Source: Druceiella hillmani
Taxonomy: Eukaryota; Arthropoda; Insecta; Lepidoptera; Hepialidae
DNA: 64,000 nucleotides
Assembly (NCBI GenBank): GCA_039881145.1
Contig: JAYKKI010000032.1
Span: forward strand, 12,542,501 to 12,606,500
Direction of reading: 5' to 3'
In this document: positions 11,511-23,208 of the stretch, piece after piece
How positions within the stretch are numbered: the first letter of the stretch is position 1
Layout: every line of letters begins with the position of its first letter
Program-made: the position numbers and the translations under genes
The notes under the pieces: model-generated
Databases searched by the model: none
What the model was told of the DNA's origin: nothing
Seen by the model: only the letters and a program-made list of their open reading frames with translations

Positions 11511-12050
11511 TAGAAATAATATAACAAAGTAAATTCATTTCTAAACTAATAAACATTCGTGACAATAAATAATTTAAAAAGTCATAATTATTTAATAATC
11601 AATGATCAAAGTCGTTTTCACTCGCAATAAACAAAATATCGCGAGCGTCAAACAAAGCGACGTGACCCAACCGTTCGAAGTGAAGTCTAACTCGCTAATG
11701 AGGTATGCGGCATGCGGTGGGTTCGCGCTCTGCGATGACATGACGTCCATACTAATAAGTATGGAGAATATGAAAAGAGTTTGTTTATTTGATTTATTTA
11801 TTTATATTTTTTATTCAGTATAAAGGAAAAATTTAATGTTAAATATGCGTATATACAAGTATAATTTGTTTTATTACATTTAATACTAATACATTATGTA
11901 CTTGTCCGTGAAGTATTCGCATAAACAACGATTTTTCCATTCCTGCCATCAGTTTTTGCTGTTAATTTGAATTTTGTTTAAATAATAACGTTTAATGGAT
12001 TATTCGTATAAGTAGAAAAATAAATTATTTGTCCAGTACGGGAACCTTTC
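11511..12050. other. AT-rich stretch with a short GC-richer frame
   Basis: A plus-strand frame at 11602-11823 begins in slightly GC-richer sequence (MIKVVFTRNKQNIASVKQS) and then runs into AT-rich DNA. I recognise no family and do not call it a gene. Confidence 0.35.
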
Positions 12051-12051
12051 T

Positions 12052-12098
12052 TTATCAGAAATGCTCAAAGAGATTAACTCTTTGAGCATTTCTGGTAA
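12052..12098. repeat. Hairpin with 21-bp arms
   Basis: TTATCAGAAATGCTCAAAGAG and CTCTTTGAGCATTTCTGGTAA are inverted copies with one mismatch around a 5-base loop. It could be a collapsed MITE or a small foldback. The stem is short for a miRNA precursor. Confidence 0.85.
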
Positions 12099-13285
12099 AT
12101 GGTTGGATAGAAAATAATATATTTCTGGATTGGACCCTTAATCGACCCGGCATACTGTATAAATTAATCACTTAACATTACGTTTAAATAAAATTGCTAG
12201 TTTCCTATTTAAATTAAAAATAAACGCCAAAATCTACTTCGGGAAATAAACTTACCTTACAAAATCAATATATTTCAGGGCAATTTTCATTATTTCCTTT
12301 TTAAAATCCAAACGTTTTCAATATTAATTAACTTCTTAATATGTTAATTAGTTTAATTCCTGAATATTCATCGACATCGCGATCTTCTCTAGTTTAGATT
12401 TCGCTCCAGCATTAGTATTTCAAGTAAATTAAGCTAACCACTGATCTACACTTAGTCATGGACAACAAATGTTTAGGTCATATTAAAATTTTCGTACTTC
12501 TCCATTTAAACAATTTATTAAAATCTGTATATTGTAACACTTTACTTGCCCCATTGCAATAACTTAAAACTTTTGCAATCTTAGATTGAGTCTTTATCGT
12601 TGTAAACTATACATTAAAACATCTAACGAATAAACTCACAGGGTAACGTGTTTCGCTAGGATGTGTTTTGCCTCGCTAGTTTTTTCTGTATTGACTACTA
12701 GCACTGTCAGATTTTACTTGAATAAATATGCCTTGCATGCAGATATAGGTCTATACGTATACTCAAATTATGATATAGCACGTCTCAGGTTATCAAAAGT
12801 TCACTTAAAATCGAAGCGATCTTCAATCGAGACTTCTATCCAAGATTTGCATATATGCTGCAGCTATCCGTAAATAGTACTGTGATCCTTTTTTCATCTA
12901 CTAATAACAATTTTGAACTCTTGAACAATCAAAATCTTAATTAGCGCCGGATAAATGAACTTATGTATATAAATCCATATATGTAAATTATATAATTCGT
13001 CAAATATTCAGCCTAGTACACACTCTGAAGTAACTTGAAAATGTATTAGCAATAAAAACTAAAATTTACTTTTGCCAAAAACTTCTACTCTCTTTGCTTG
13101 ACAATAGAGATGCTGCTATATGTCCTATCTGAGTTCCACTTAACATCTAAACGATCTTCAGAATAATTTAAGTTATTTAATCTCCCAAATTTCTGCAATC
13201 GCTATATCTCCGATCTCAGAAAATGATATTGGGTCTCGTCTCCAATAGCCGAATACTGGCGTAAATTTCATATTCTTTCACTCAT
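12099..13285. other. AT-rich stretch with no recognised feature
   Basis: No gene, array or transposon end recognised. The frame at 12661-12873 has no recognisable content. Confidence 0.5.
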
Positions 13286-13287
13286 CT

Positions 13288-13590
13288 ATATATTATAAAG
13301 AAGAAAGATTTGATTTTTTGTTTTCTTGTTATTAATAAGTTTGTATTTAATAATTCCATTCGCCCATTAATCCAAGATCTTGCATTAACGGGTTGTGGGC
13401 TTGGATTATATACTGAAAAGTATCCTCTTCTTTCTAAAACTATATACTACAGCCTATCCCACTTTAGTGAATGACGGTGTTCATTTAATTTTTTCACTAA
13501 ATCCATAGTTATGATAAAATAGCCTTCTGCGCGCATCTCGCTAAAACCACTGAAAGGATTTTAATAATACTTTGCTGTTTTCCATCTTGG
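13288..13590 (+). mobile_element. Possible decayed interspersed repeat
   Basis: The segment begins with TCTATATATTATAAAGAAGA and GTTTTCTTG and later has ACCACTGAAAGGATTTTAAT. This resembles the common insect motif 'ACCACTGAACGGATTTTGATG', also seen at about 48879. The shared motif suggests a decayed non-autonomous element, but both ends are uncertain. Confidence 0.3.
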
Positions 13591-13972
13591 AGGCTCGATA
13601 AATATCCATAATCAAAATAATGAAGCTTATTACTCATCTCTACACTACTCATATAACTATTAGATTATTGCTTAATTAATAGACAGCGCATAGTTTTATA
13701 ATTCTCCACTAGTTGGCAGTGTTAATTTTATTTTTATTTATTACGGATACAATATCATCATTATCAGGTAAATACTAGGGCATTTTCCTCACCCCTGGAA
13801 AGAGATGGTTTGAAGATCTAGAAATATGCAATAGAGCACTTCTCCACGCGAAGAAGAGAATTCATACTTGAAATATCGGAGAAATTCCTACATACAATAT
13901 GGTTACTAAGCACTAAACTTACTACATTTGTATATATCTGTATTGCAAGTGGCTTCTCTCAATGTCTGCTCT

Positions 13973-16236
13973 TGTATATTCGAATGCTATAAATGAAAAC
14001 ATCATGTGAACGCGTGGCGATATAATCCTATTGATATTCAGCATGTTACCAAAATAGATTAGTGGATCGGGTCATGAATATGGAGGTCTACGTTGGGATA
14101 GGTCGTGGAGTTAATGAAAAAAGCTTATGTTTTGTATATTCGAATGCTATAAATGAAAACATTATGTGAACGCGTTGAGATATAATCCCATTGATATTTA
14201 GGATGTTACCAAAATAGATTAGTGGATCACGGGTCATGAACATGGAGGCCCACGTTGGGATAGGTCGTGGAGTTAATGAAAAAAGCTTATGTTTTGTATA
14301 TTCGAATGCTATAAATGAAAACATTATGTGAACGCGTTGAGATATAATCCCATTGATATTTAGGATGTTACCAAAATAGATTAGTGGATCACGGGTCATG
14401 AACATGGAGGTCTACGTTGGGATAGGTCGTGGAGTTAATGAAAAAAGCTTATGTTTTGTATATTCGAATGCTATAAATGAAAACATTATGTGAACGCGTT
14501 GAGATATAATCCCATTGATATTTAGGATGTTACCAAAATAGATTAGTGGATCACGGGTCATGAACATGGAGGCCCACGTTGGGATAGCTCGTGGAGTTAA
14601 TGAAAAAAGCTTATGTTTTGTATATTCGAATGCTATAAATGAAAACATTATGTGAACGCGTTGAGATATAATCCCATTGATATTTAGGATGTTACCAAAA
14701 TAGATTAGTGGATCACGGGTCATGAACATGGAGGTCTACGTTGGGATAGGTCGTGGAGTTAATGAAAAAAGCTTATGTTTTGTATATTCGAATGCTATAA
14801 ATGAAAACATTATGTGAACGCGTTGAGATATAATCCCATTGATATTTAGGATGTTACCAAAATAGATTAGTGGATCACGGGTCATGAACATGGAGGCCCA
14901 CGTTGGGATAGCTCGTGGAGTTAATGAAAAAAGCTTATGTTTTGTATATTCGAATGCTATAAATGAAAACATTATGTGAACGCGTTGAGATATAATCCCA
15001 TTGATATTTAGGATGTTACCAAAATAGATTAGTGGATCACGGGTCATGAACATGGAGGTCTACGTTGGGATAGGTCGTGGAGTTAATGAAAAAAGCTTAT
15101 GTTTTGTATATTCGAATGCTATAAATGAAAACATTATGTGAACGCGTTGAGATATAATCCCATTGATATTTAGGATGTTACCAAAATAGATTAGTGGATC
15201 ACGGGTCATGAACATGGAGGCCCACGTTGGGATAGCTCGTGGAGTTAATGAAAAAAGCTTATGTTTTGTATATTCGAATGCTATAAATGAAAACATTATG
15301 TGAACGCGTTGAGATATAATCCCATTGATATTTAGGATGTTACCAAAATAGATTAGTGGATCACGGGTCATGAACATGGAGGTCTACGTTGAGATAGGTC
15401 GTGGAGTTAATGAAAAAAGCTTATGTTTTGTATATTCGAATGCTATAAATGAAAACATTATGTGAACGCGTTGAGATATAATCCCATTGATATTTAGGAT
15501 GTTACCAAAATAGATTAGTGGATCACGGGTCATGAACATGGAGGCCCACGTTGGGATAGCTCGTGGAGTTAATGAAAAAAGCTTATGTTTTGTATATTCG
15601 AATGCTATAAATGAAAACATTATGTGAACGCGTTGAGATATAATCCCATTGATATTTAGGATGTTACCAAAATAGATTAGTGGATCACGGGTCATGAACA
15701 TGGAGGCCCACGTTGGGATAGCTCGTGGAGTTAATGAAAAAAGCTTATGTTTTGTATATTCGAATGCTATAAATGAAAACATTATGTGAACGCGTTGAGA
15801 TATAATCCCATTGATATTTAGGATGTTACCAAAATAGATTAGTGGATCACGGGTCATGAACATGGAGGCCCACGTTGGGATAGCTCGTGGAGTTAATGAA
15901 AAAAGCTTATGTTTTGTATATTCGAATGCTATAAATGAAAACATTATGTGAACGCGTTGAGATATAATCCCATTGATATTTAGGATGTTACCAAAATAGA
16001 TTAGTGGATCACGGGTCATGAACATGGAGGCCCACGTTGGGATAGCTCGTGGAGTCAATGAAAAAAGCTTATGTTTTGTATATTCGAATGCTATAAATGA
16101 AAACATTATGTGAACGCGTTGAGATATAATCCCATTGATATTTAGGATGTTACCAAAATAGATTAGTGGATCACGGGTCATGAACATGGAGGCCTACGTT
16201 GGGATAGGTCGTGGAGTTAATGAAACAAACTTATGT
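13973..16236. repeat. 162-bp satellite-like array, about 14 units, with alternating subtypes
   Basis: The diagnostic positions GAGGTCTAC or GAGGCCCAC recur every 162 bp from 14084 to 16190. The first unit (13973-14083) and the final edge are diverged, while the internal units are nearly identical. Type A (GAGGTCTAC with ATAGGTCG) and type B (GAGGCCCAC with ATAGCTCG) alternate through about nine units, a 324-bp dimer. Then four B-type units run in a row up to a hybrid last unit. On the minus strand, type B units are open throughout (54 residues, with MFMTRDPLIYFGN). Type A units carry TAG where B has TGG. That explains the run of 105-codon frames and the single 267-codon frame at 15384-16187. 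I regard these as array by-products. Confidence 0.95.
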
Positions 16237-17380
16237 TGAGAAAATTTAGAAGAGACGTCATAGTTGCAACTTGTGCATGATATAAATATACGTAGTCTGG
16301 CATATTTTTCAGTACATTAAGAGTTCTTTACTTAATAGAAAAATATGTACAATGAAAGTATAAGAAAAAGGGACGCTATAGAGCTTTAGCATAAGTTATT
16401 TACGTGATGTTATTTTAAGCCTCGACATATTATCTAATAACAAAAGGGTATCCGTCAATTTCTGGAAAAGTGTTCGAAATTAATCGGTGACCATACAATT
16501 GTCTTATTTACCTTGAAAAACGTGTTGTAACTTGAAAAAATCGACTTTATTAAAATACTTGCGTCAAACTAGTTAGCCACGTGATATACTAATAAATTTC
16601 ATGACGTCACGATCTTACACACAAATAATTAAATTCCATCTCATTCACACATTTTGTCATTCTACCTACATTGACACATAAATATGGAATTCAATTTATA
16701 GGATCGCGCTATTTTGAGCACACAATTGCCTGCAGTTTTCCATCTATTAGTATATTATGGTCTGTGTGATAAATTTTTAATCCCACGCGTTCTGATTGAT
16801 TGACAATTTTAAAAAACATTATTTTTTTATTTCAATCATAAAGAAAAATATTTATATTGTAGTTAAGTATCATTATTTTTAATTCGAAAACTGTAACAAA
16901 CAATAATCAAATATTTGTTTTTACCATCAGACGTTCATTATCCGTGCGTTCTATGTGTCAAAAACATCGTAAGAAATGCTCTTAATTTTTTATCTCCCCA
17001 CGGAAGAAGAACGCATATAACGCAGAAACGCATATCACGCGTTTAACTTGGTGCACATCACTCTATATATGCGCCTTTTCAAACTTCCAGGTGGAATATC
17101 CAATTCAGTTTTTGAAAAAAAAACAAAGAAAAATAGTAAAATATACAGGCCATTAATTTAGATGGATGCCCTTGGTACAAATTAATAAATATAGATTAAA
17201 CCATTTTTAAAAATATGGAGAAATGTGGGGATCGCTGAGAGGAATTTTACAATGTTTAATTTATTTTTTATTTAAATTTTTTTCATTTCTAATTGAAATT
17301 CCCATTGTTCAGTTTCAAGTTCTACAACTATTCTGGTTTCTATCCTAATTATATGCGTGATTAAAATGGTTATATAAAGA
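16237..17380. other. AT-rich stretch with no recognised feature
   Basis: No gene, array or transposon end recognised right of the 162-bp array. Confidence 0.5.
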
Positions 17381-17382
17381 AC

Positions 17383-17515
17383 TAGCTGTGCTCCACGGTT
17401 TCACTCGCATGAAATTCGAAATATGAATTTTTTTCTCTCATATCTCGATTTTGGTTTTAAACTATTACCATACTGAATTTCATCCAAATAAGTTCAGAAA
17501 ATTTTGGGTGATTGA
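17383..17515 (+). mobile_element. Decayed interspersed repeat of lepidopteran type
   Basis: AACTAGCTGTGCTCCACGGT followed by TTTCACTCGCATGAAATTCG, and later TTTCATCCAAATAAGTTCAG and GGTGATTGACACAC, resemble a widespread moth repeat with 'ACTAGCTG.GCCCGCG' and 'ATCGGTTCAG' segments. I rely on memory of that pattern and cannot align it here. Confidence 0.35.
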
Positions 17516-18046
17516 CACACGAGCAAAAATTCTAAAAAAAGGTTTTCAGGCTTCTATTATCATTCTATATGCTAAATCAATCGCTGTTGAAATATTTTCC
17601 ATGTACAGAATTTACTCCATTACAATTTTATTATATGTATAGAATATTTAACATAGACATTAAGAATTCAGACGTTTAATGTCTGAATATCTGATTGGCT
17701 ATCATTGCAGACGTTGAAAAATAGTAAATAGGACAAATTTTAATCATATAATTTCCCACAACAAAGTAACCTTGTTTTTTTAAATGCGGTTCTACTGCAT
17801 TGCAATCATTGTCTTCATTATGAAGTTTTCTTATACTGTAAAGTACCCAAAGTAAGTAATGTGATTGCTGAAGTTTCGAAAGCTATTATATACTTACAGC
17901 ATAGAATTTCTCACTCAGACAAAATAAGTAGCGATGGCGGAACGCCCCAGTGTAGATGGCACAGAACATGTCTTCTCGCAAAGAACGTTACAGCCTCTTC
18001 ACTCTCTTGTGTCTCGCTTGATATAAGTTTTATTACTTAAATAATA
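17516..18046. other. AT-rich stretch with no recognised feature
   Basis: No coding content recognised. A short inverted repeat TTCAGAC/GTCTGAA lies near 17669-17688. Confidence 0.45.
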
Positions 18047-18932
18047 TGAGATGGGCTAAAAAGTAATGAGCTGTCATTAATGTCATATTTCCAAATTAAA
18101 ATAAATTAATCGCCGATATAATACTCACCATCATTTCGTACTACATGTCTCCAACGCACTGGCAGGGAGTGGATAGCATCTGCGTAAAATACAGGTAGCT
18201 TGGAATGAAAAATAGGCCTATGAACTGTCGTAGGTGATCTTCATCGTGAAAGTTTTTTTCGCATAAGGCATTGGTGAGCGATCTAAAGAAACAATAATCA
18301 GTGGGTGTAAGGTCTCGGAAATATGGCGGGTGTGGGATCTGTATCCAACCGAAGCTTTAAGGCGGATCTGTTTGGCTATATGAGGACCAGGCTACGGCTA
18401 TGGTTGGTCCGGGTCATGTTTATGTGACACCCACGTATTTGAAGCTTTTTCCCAAACGATGTAAGTGATTCCCTATAGTTCCGTGGGAGCACCCGAGCTC
18501 AGTTGGTAGTCAGCGTGACGTTAATCACCTATCTTCTTCAATTAACAATTTTAACCTGTCGCTATCCAATTCCACCGGCCGACCAAATCGTGGTTAATCC
18601 CTCAGGGAATCACCGCTGCTGTAAAGCCGCTGGAACCATAGTTTTGCTGTAGTTTCATATATCGCTTCAGGAGCTACGCCTTGGTATATGTTACGTGTAG
18701 CTTTGGCAGCAGAGTGACCACATTGGTACTCGTAGAGTAGACAGTGTCTCACAGGCGTCTTAATGTCGTTCATATTTTATGCGTGTTAACAGTGCAGCGT
18801 CTTAATCACTACTGAACCAGTGACAGCGTGTCGCGCCCTTTATAAATCTTCGATCATGGAAGCTTCTATAACGTTCCCATATTTTCTAGATAATTTTTGG
18901 AAAAAAGGCTCATTACTTTTTAGACAATCTAA
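18047..18932 (-). mobile_element. Decayed mariner transposon (irritans-like), internally deleted
   Basis: Both ends carry the same inverted sequence: GGCTAAAAAGTAATGAGC at about 18054 and its complement at about 18908. TA dinucleotides lie just outside (18045-18046 and 18933-18934), as expected for mariner insertion. On the minus strand the transposase N-terminus is visible (RHCLLYEYQCGHSAAKATRN, then FGRPVELDSDRL and LIEEDR), with several stops. The C-terminus appears near the left end as DAIHSLPVRWRHVVRNDGEY, matching the usual IH.LP.RW..CV...G.Y ending. Mariners are usually about 1.3 kb. This copy is about 0.89 kb and lacks most of the catalytic DD34D core, so it cannot be active. Confidence 0.9.
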
Positions 18933-18934
18933 TA

Positions 18935-20165
18935 TTTGGAATCTGGTGGTGATAAGTAAACATATAATTATTACTTTATTTTTCTACAACACGTAAACAA
19001 ATTGTGAACCACAATGGGGCGCCTGGAAGATGTAAAACAAGTAATGTTTTTTAAATGTTAATATTGAAATATTTTTATTTGGACGAATTGAAAACGAAGA
19101 AACAAATATTCAGATAGTTGTTAATAATGAAATATTAATTTAATTGCATTATTTTATATTTATGAAATAATTTATCACAGAAGTATTTAGTAACAATCTA
19201 TTGAAAATATATTTATAATTTTATAATACTGTGTGCAAGACGCGAAGCTGGCCGAATTAAGTCGCAAAGAGCCGATAAGACGCGAAGTTGGCCGAATAGC
19301 ACGTCGCGACGTGTCATCAGAACGATTTATCTCCCATCCAAACGCACCATTAAATATTTCAAATTAACAAACCTTACAATCAATATTCGAACTAGTGTTT
19401 AAATTTATTCCATCGCTTTTTTACACACGAGCACAGTCACTGTCTAAAGCTGTTTTAAAATATCCCTCCAAAAGTCGATATCTGACGTTTATATAAAAAT
19501 TTATATTATTAGTGCGTCCGTTCTAAATTAAGAAGACAATTTGTAAACAAAAAACCCACCAAGCGCTAGAACACGCATAGAGTTCTCCAATCATAGTATC
19601 AGTGCCGGCTGGTGATAAATTAATACAATTTTGTTTACACTACTGTCATTTCGTAATTAATTAAAATTGTTATAATGCCTAAATATGATAAAGTCATCAA
19701 TACGATAAAGTGTTTAGTTTTTCCTAAATCGAATACTTTTATGACGTTATATCTTTACATTTAATGACGTTTGCTATTTTCTGACGATAACATACTACAA
19801 TGATATTGACGAACGTGTAACCAAAAGTTCACAGTTCTGTCGTTTTCTAGCAACCGCTATGTTTCTCGCACGGCCCATTTTCTATTGATATCATTTCTGC
19901 ATATTCCGAAATTATTTTAATTGAGTCCTACGTTTTTCCAGATTTCTTAAAAACGTGTTTAAAAGGGAAACGTTTTTTTTCTTTTGGGGGAAAGAGGAAA
20001 TAGTACGTCAATTTCAAGTTTAGTATTTCGTAAGCGGGACTTAAACATTAGAAACCGTAAACGAACCACAATTTCATTTGAAAATGATGCAATTAAAGGA
20101 TCTTGCAAAGTTTCATACATACATAACAAAAGCGTAGTATTATAATCTTAAGAAACGAGTATATA
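18935..20165. other. AT-rich stretch with a short direct duplication
   Basis: AAGACGCGAAGCTGGCCGAA (about 19237) recurs with one change 41 bp downstream. Otherwise I recognise no gene or transposon end. Confidence 0.45.
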
Positions 20166-20171
20166 TAAAGT

Positions 20172-20675
20172 GTATAGAAAACCTATCAAGCACAAAGGGA
20201 ATTCACGCTACGATGGTTATGTACACATTTGGGCGTCCGTAAATATTTTACGGTACATAATATTCCTGTTAAACTACAAAATTTTAATTTTTTACAATGA
20301 AAATAGATTGCCTACTATATCTTCCACAGGCGCGTATTAAAAAATATGTGGTATAACAACAAATTAACGATTGTTTCCTTTACTTGTGTTATGAGACCTC
20401 GTTTCTTGCCAAATTTCATGATTCTAGGTCATCAGGATATATAGGAGAATATGCGGCCTCATTATTAGGATTCTTCTTGATTGCGTTGACTTAGAAGCTT
20501 TATTTTTTAACAGCTCCAAGGGATCGTAGACCTAGGTATTTGATATTAATAATCAACTTGATACTTCCACGCATTCCTGAGAAAAAAAGTCTTGACAGAA
20601 AGACAGATGGACAACGGACGTGATACTATCAGGGAAATTTTTTCCTTTTTGTGGTACGGGATCCTAAAAAATACA
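20172..20675 (+). mobile_element. Lepidopteran-type GGTTCCGTACC dispersed repeat, copy 1
   Basis: It begins with AAAACCTATCAAGCACAAAG and a GTACACATTTGGG-like segment. It continues with GCCTACTATATCTTCCACAG and TTGATTGCGTTGACTTAGAAGC, then CATTCCTGAGAAAAAAAGTC, and ends TTTGTGGTACGGGATCCTAA. The same order of blocks occurs at 20760, 23209, 38521 and 51952 on this strand, and in reverse at 36233 and 39826. I see no coding capacity. Families of this form are abundant in moths, but I cannot name the class with certainty. Confidence 0.75.
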
Positions 20676-20759
20676 AATTTAATATAGAAATGGTTCCATA
20701 GGTCGGACTAGTCAAAGTAGCCAAAATTACAATTCACACACATAGACAATCTGTAGATT

Positions 20760-20915
20760 ATATATTCACATAGAAATTTTGAAATCGTTTTTCGTAATTT
20801 CGACTTGATACCTCCACGCGTTCCTGAGAAAAAGGGTCTTGACAGACAGACGGACAACGAAGCGATCCTATAAGGGATTCTTTTTTTCCTTTTGAGGTAC
20901 GGAACCCTAAAAATT
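20760..20915 (+). mobile_element. GGTTCCGTACC dispersed repeat, 3' fragment
   Basis: Only the right end is present: ACTTGATACCTCCACGCGTT, TTGACAGACAGACGGACAAC and TTTTGAGGTACGGAACCCTA. It lies about 90 bp after copy 1, so it may be an independent truncated insertion or a partial duplication of the end. Confidence 0.7.
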
Positions 20916-21129
20916 TAATGCAATGAGTTTAATATCGAATATAAGTGTTAAACATTAGGTTAATAGTAGTAATTAAAATAAATAGAATGTGCCAGAATCC
21001 AAAAAGAATAAATTTTCCAAGATATATGTATATTTTTTTAAATTATCTGGAAGATATTTCATTGAAATTATAGTTCCCCAAATAAGTTAGCTTTTCAAAT
21101 AACTTTCCTAAAACGCTTAAAGAATTTAA

Positions 21130-21925
21130 ATAAAAAACTATAAAGCACGAGTGGATCTCGCACTAAGAGTATTTTGTATACATTTAGGTATTTGTAAATG
21201 TTTACAAATTTACATAGTTTTTCTATTTAACTATTTACGAATACTGATTTTTCACAATTAAATATATTTCCTGATCGCAAGACATACGACCGTAGAGTGC
21301 ACGGCGCACAGCGAGGACCCGGGTTCGATACCCGGCCGCTCATCAAGCGGGACTGGAAGTCCAACCTTTCGAGGCTCTGGCAACCATTTTCCAAATGAGA
21401 TCTTCTTCAACCGATGTAGACACGATAACAACAACAACAAATATATTTCCTAGTAAATCTTCCACAGGTGTAAAACCTGGCGCACATTTAAAAACAAATA
21501 AGATCTAAGATAATCACTATAACATCTACAACAACTTTTGCAAAGGTTCTAAAAACTTTTTTGTTTCATAATTTTAAATTCAATAGCCTCGGAAATAAGA
21601 AAGGGGTAAGGGGTATATTTTTTGCATATTTTTCAGTATGTCTCTGAAGATAAAATACCTAAAATTATAAAAAAAAATATTTGGTATTCTAGCCTTTTCA
21701 AACAATACCACACTATAATTAAAAAAAGAATTTCAAAACCTAATTTATATAAATTAATTTTAAAAAATTCCAGTACTTAATTTAAAGTCTGCCAAAATTT
21801 ATGTATGAATGTTATAGCTTTTGTATCTTAAATGTCGTCTAGCGGTTTCTGAACACGGCTGTGACAGACAGACGGACAGACATGTGAGTAATCTTAGAAA
21901 GGTTCCGTTTTTCCTTTTGAAGTAT
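21130..21925 (+). mobile_element. Dispersed repeat copy interrupted by a SINE
   Basis: The left end reads AAAGCACGAGTGGATCTCGC, and the middle has CACAATTAAATATATTTCCT and, after the SINE, TCTTCCACAGGTGTAAAACC. The right end has GACAGACAGACGGACAGACA and TTTTTCCTTTTGAAGTATGG. Removing the SINE at 21273-21438 restores a continuous copy of the family, so the SINE is younger than this insertion. Confidence 0.7.
21273..21438 (+). mobile_element. tRNA-derived SINE with (AAC)n tail, copy 2, 13-bp target duplication
   Basis: It carries the same head as the 5.27-kb copy, with B box GGGTTCGATACC, body GCGGGACTGGAAGTCCAACC and GAGGCTCTGGCAACCATTTT, and a tail of AAC triplets. It is flanked by AAATATATTTCCT at 21260-21272 and again at 21439-21451. 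This is a clean target-site duplication, so the boundaries are well defined. The first 35 bp of the head differ from copy 1. Confidence 0.9.
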
Positions 21926-23205
21926 GGGTCATAAAAAATTGAATTGTAACTAATTCGTCAGATACATTCTGACGTGTCTTATAATATTATGATATAATTC
22001 AATCTGAAGAAGTTCAGCAAAATGTTCGCTCTGGTAGTGCAAAAGACGATGTTGTTATTATTTTGTTGTTTTTACGTTTCTCTTTTTTTAAATTCACCAC
22101 GATACGCGATCTTGTTTTGATCAATTGTATAAGTTTATTTGTACGTTTACGTCGGCCCCGGAGCGCGACCTCTCGCTGAGAGGACAGAAAAAAACCCATT
22201 CGGAGAAGTGGCGGTAAAACGTAACGGATTCTCGCACCTGCCGCGTGGGGTCGCCTCTTCCGCTGAGCCGCTCTTGTCTCTGCCCGGTTTTAGGGGCGCG
22301 AAAAAATGTCGATAGCTTATTCCATATTTGTTACCATGTATTAATTAAAATTTTTCAATTCCTTTACCTTTAAATTTCATCGATGCATATTGTATACGAG
22401 TACAGTGTAAATTTAGGTTATATGAGTATATCGAGTTATTTTATCTAACATCATTACATTTTATATAACATTGTTATATTATAGTCTCATCGCCAGTAAG
22501 ACAAAAGGGAGATTATAGAAATAATCTGGTGGACGTTTGTTCTTCTGCGTATGTAAATATTTTAGAATCTATTCATTGAATTTGATAAAAATATATTTAT
22601 TTTAACGGTTGCAAATAGGTTTATTTTAAATCTTTATTTATCCTTAGGACGATAGAAATATTAAAGTTTCGTTCTTTGTTTTTGAAGTAAAACTTCTGTA
22701 GAATCGTTGTGATTTGAAACTCGATGAAACGAAAATGCATCACGACAAAGAAACAAGTGAAACTTCTTTAGAATCGTTGTGATTTTAATTTTAGGTCTCC
22801 CTTTAGTGTAGTATTTCCCTTTCGTCTGCTAAGCATTGTACATATGTGTGCACCTGTACATTGCCGAGCTAAAGCGAGAGAGCAAGCGTCGGTGTGTATC
22901 TATTTGCACACTGTCTAATACTTGGTCTGATCCGAGCTTTCTACGTGTGTATGTTAGTATGTGCGTTAATACGTGTGAATGCAATTCAGTAAAAATCCAG
23001 TGCGGTGTATTATTTACGTGTATTTTATTTGTGTAAATAAAGTAAGTACATGAATACTGAAGTTTCACTTCTACCGTTTGTGAATTGTAGAAACACTCAA
23101 TTTAATTTGTTTACCTAACGATTCAGCAACTACGTTTCCGCCTAAACTTTACCAAATGTTTGACACATACTGACCGTATTACAAACTACCATAAACGCTA
23201 ACCTT
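21926..23205. other. Mixed stretch with a GC-richer pocket at 22140-22310
   Basis: Around 22150-22300 the sequence is GC- and CpG-rich, with a minus-strand frame (22014-22199, MGFFLSSQREVALRGRRKR) that stays open further upstream. I recognise no family. A near-duplicated segment (TAGAATCGTTGTGATTT) occurs near 22699 and 22770. The part at 22800-23045 ends in AATAAAG and has an LTR-like feel, but I could not find a partner LTR or TG...CA ends. Confidence 0.3.
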
Positions 23206-23208
23206 ACA

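Noticed and set aside
14088..16187. Minus-strand frames of 105 and 267 codons
   Set aside because: They follow the 162-bp unit exactly and stop at the A-type units. No sign of a promoter, introns or a known domain.
13973..16236. CRISPR-like array
   Set aside because: Units are directly adjacent without unique spacers, and the DNA is eukaryotic. The same holds for the other arrays.
22800..23045. Solo LTR of a retrotransposon
   Set aside because: No paired LTR, no primer-binding site, no TG...CA ends or target duplication that I could confirm, so it is not listed as a mobile element.
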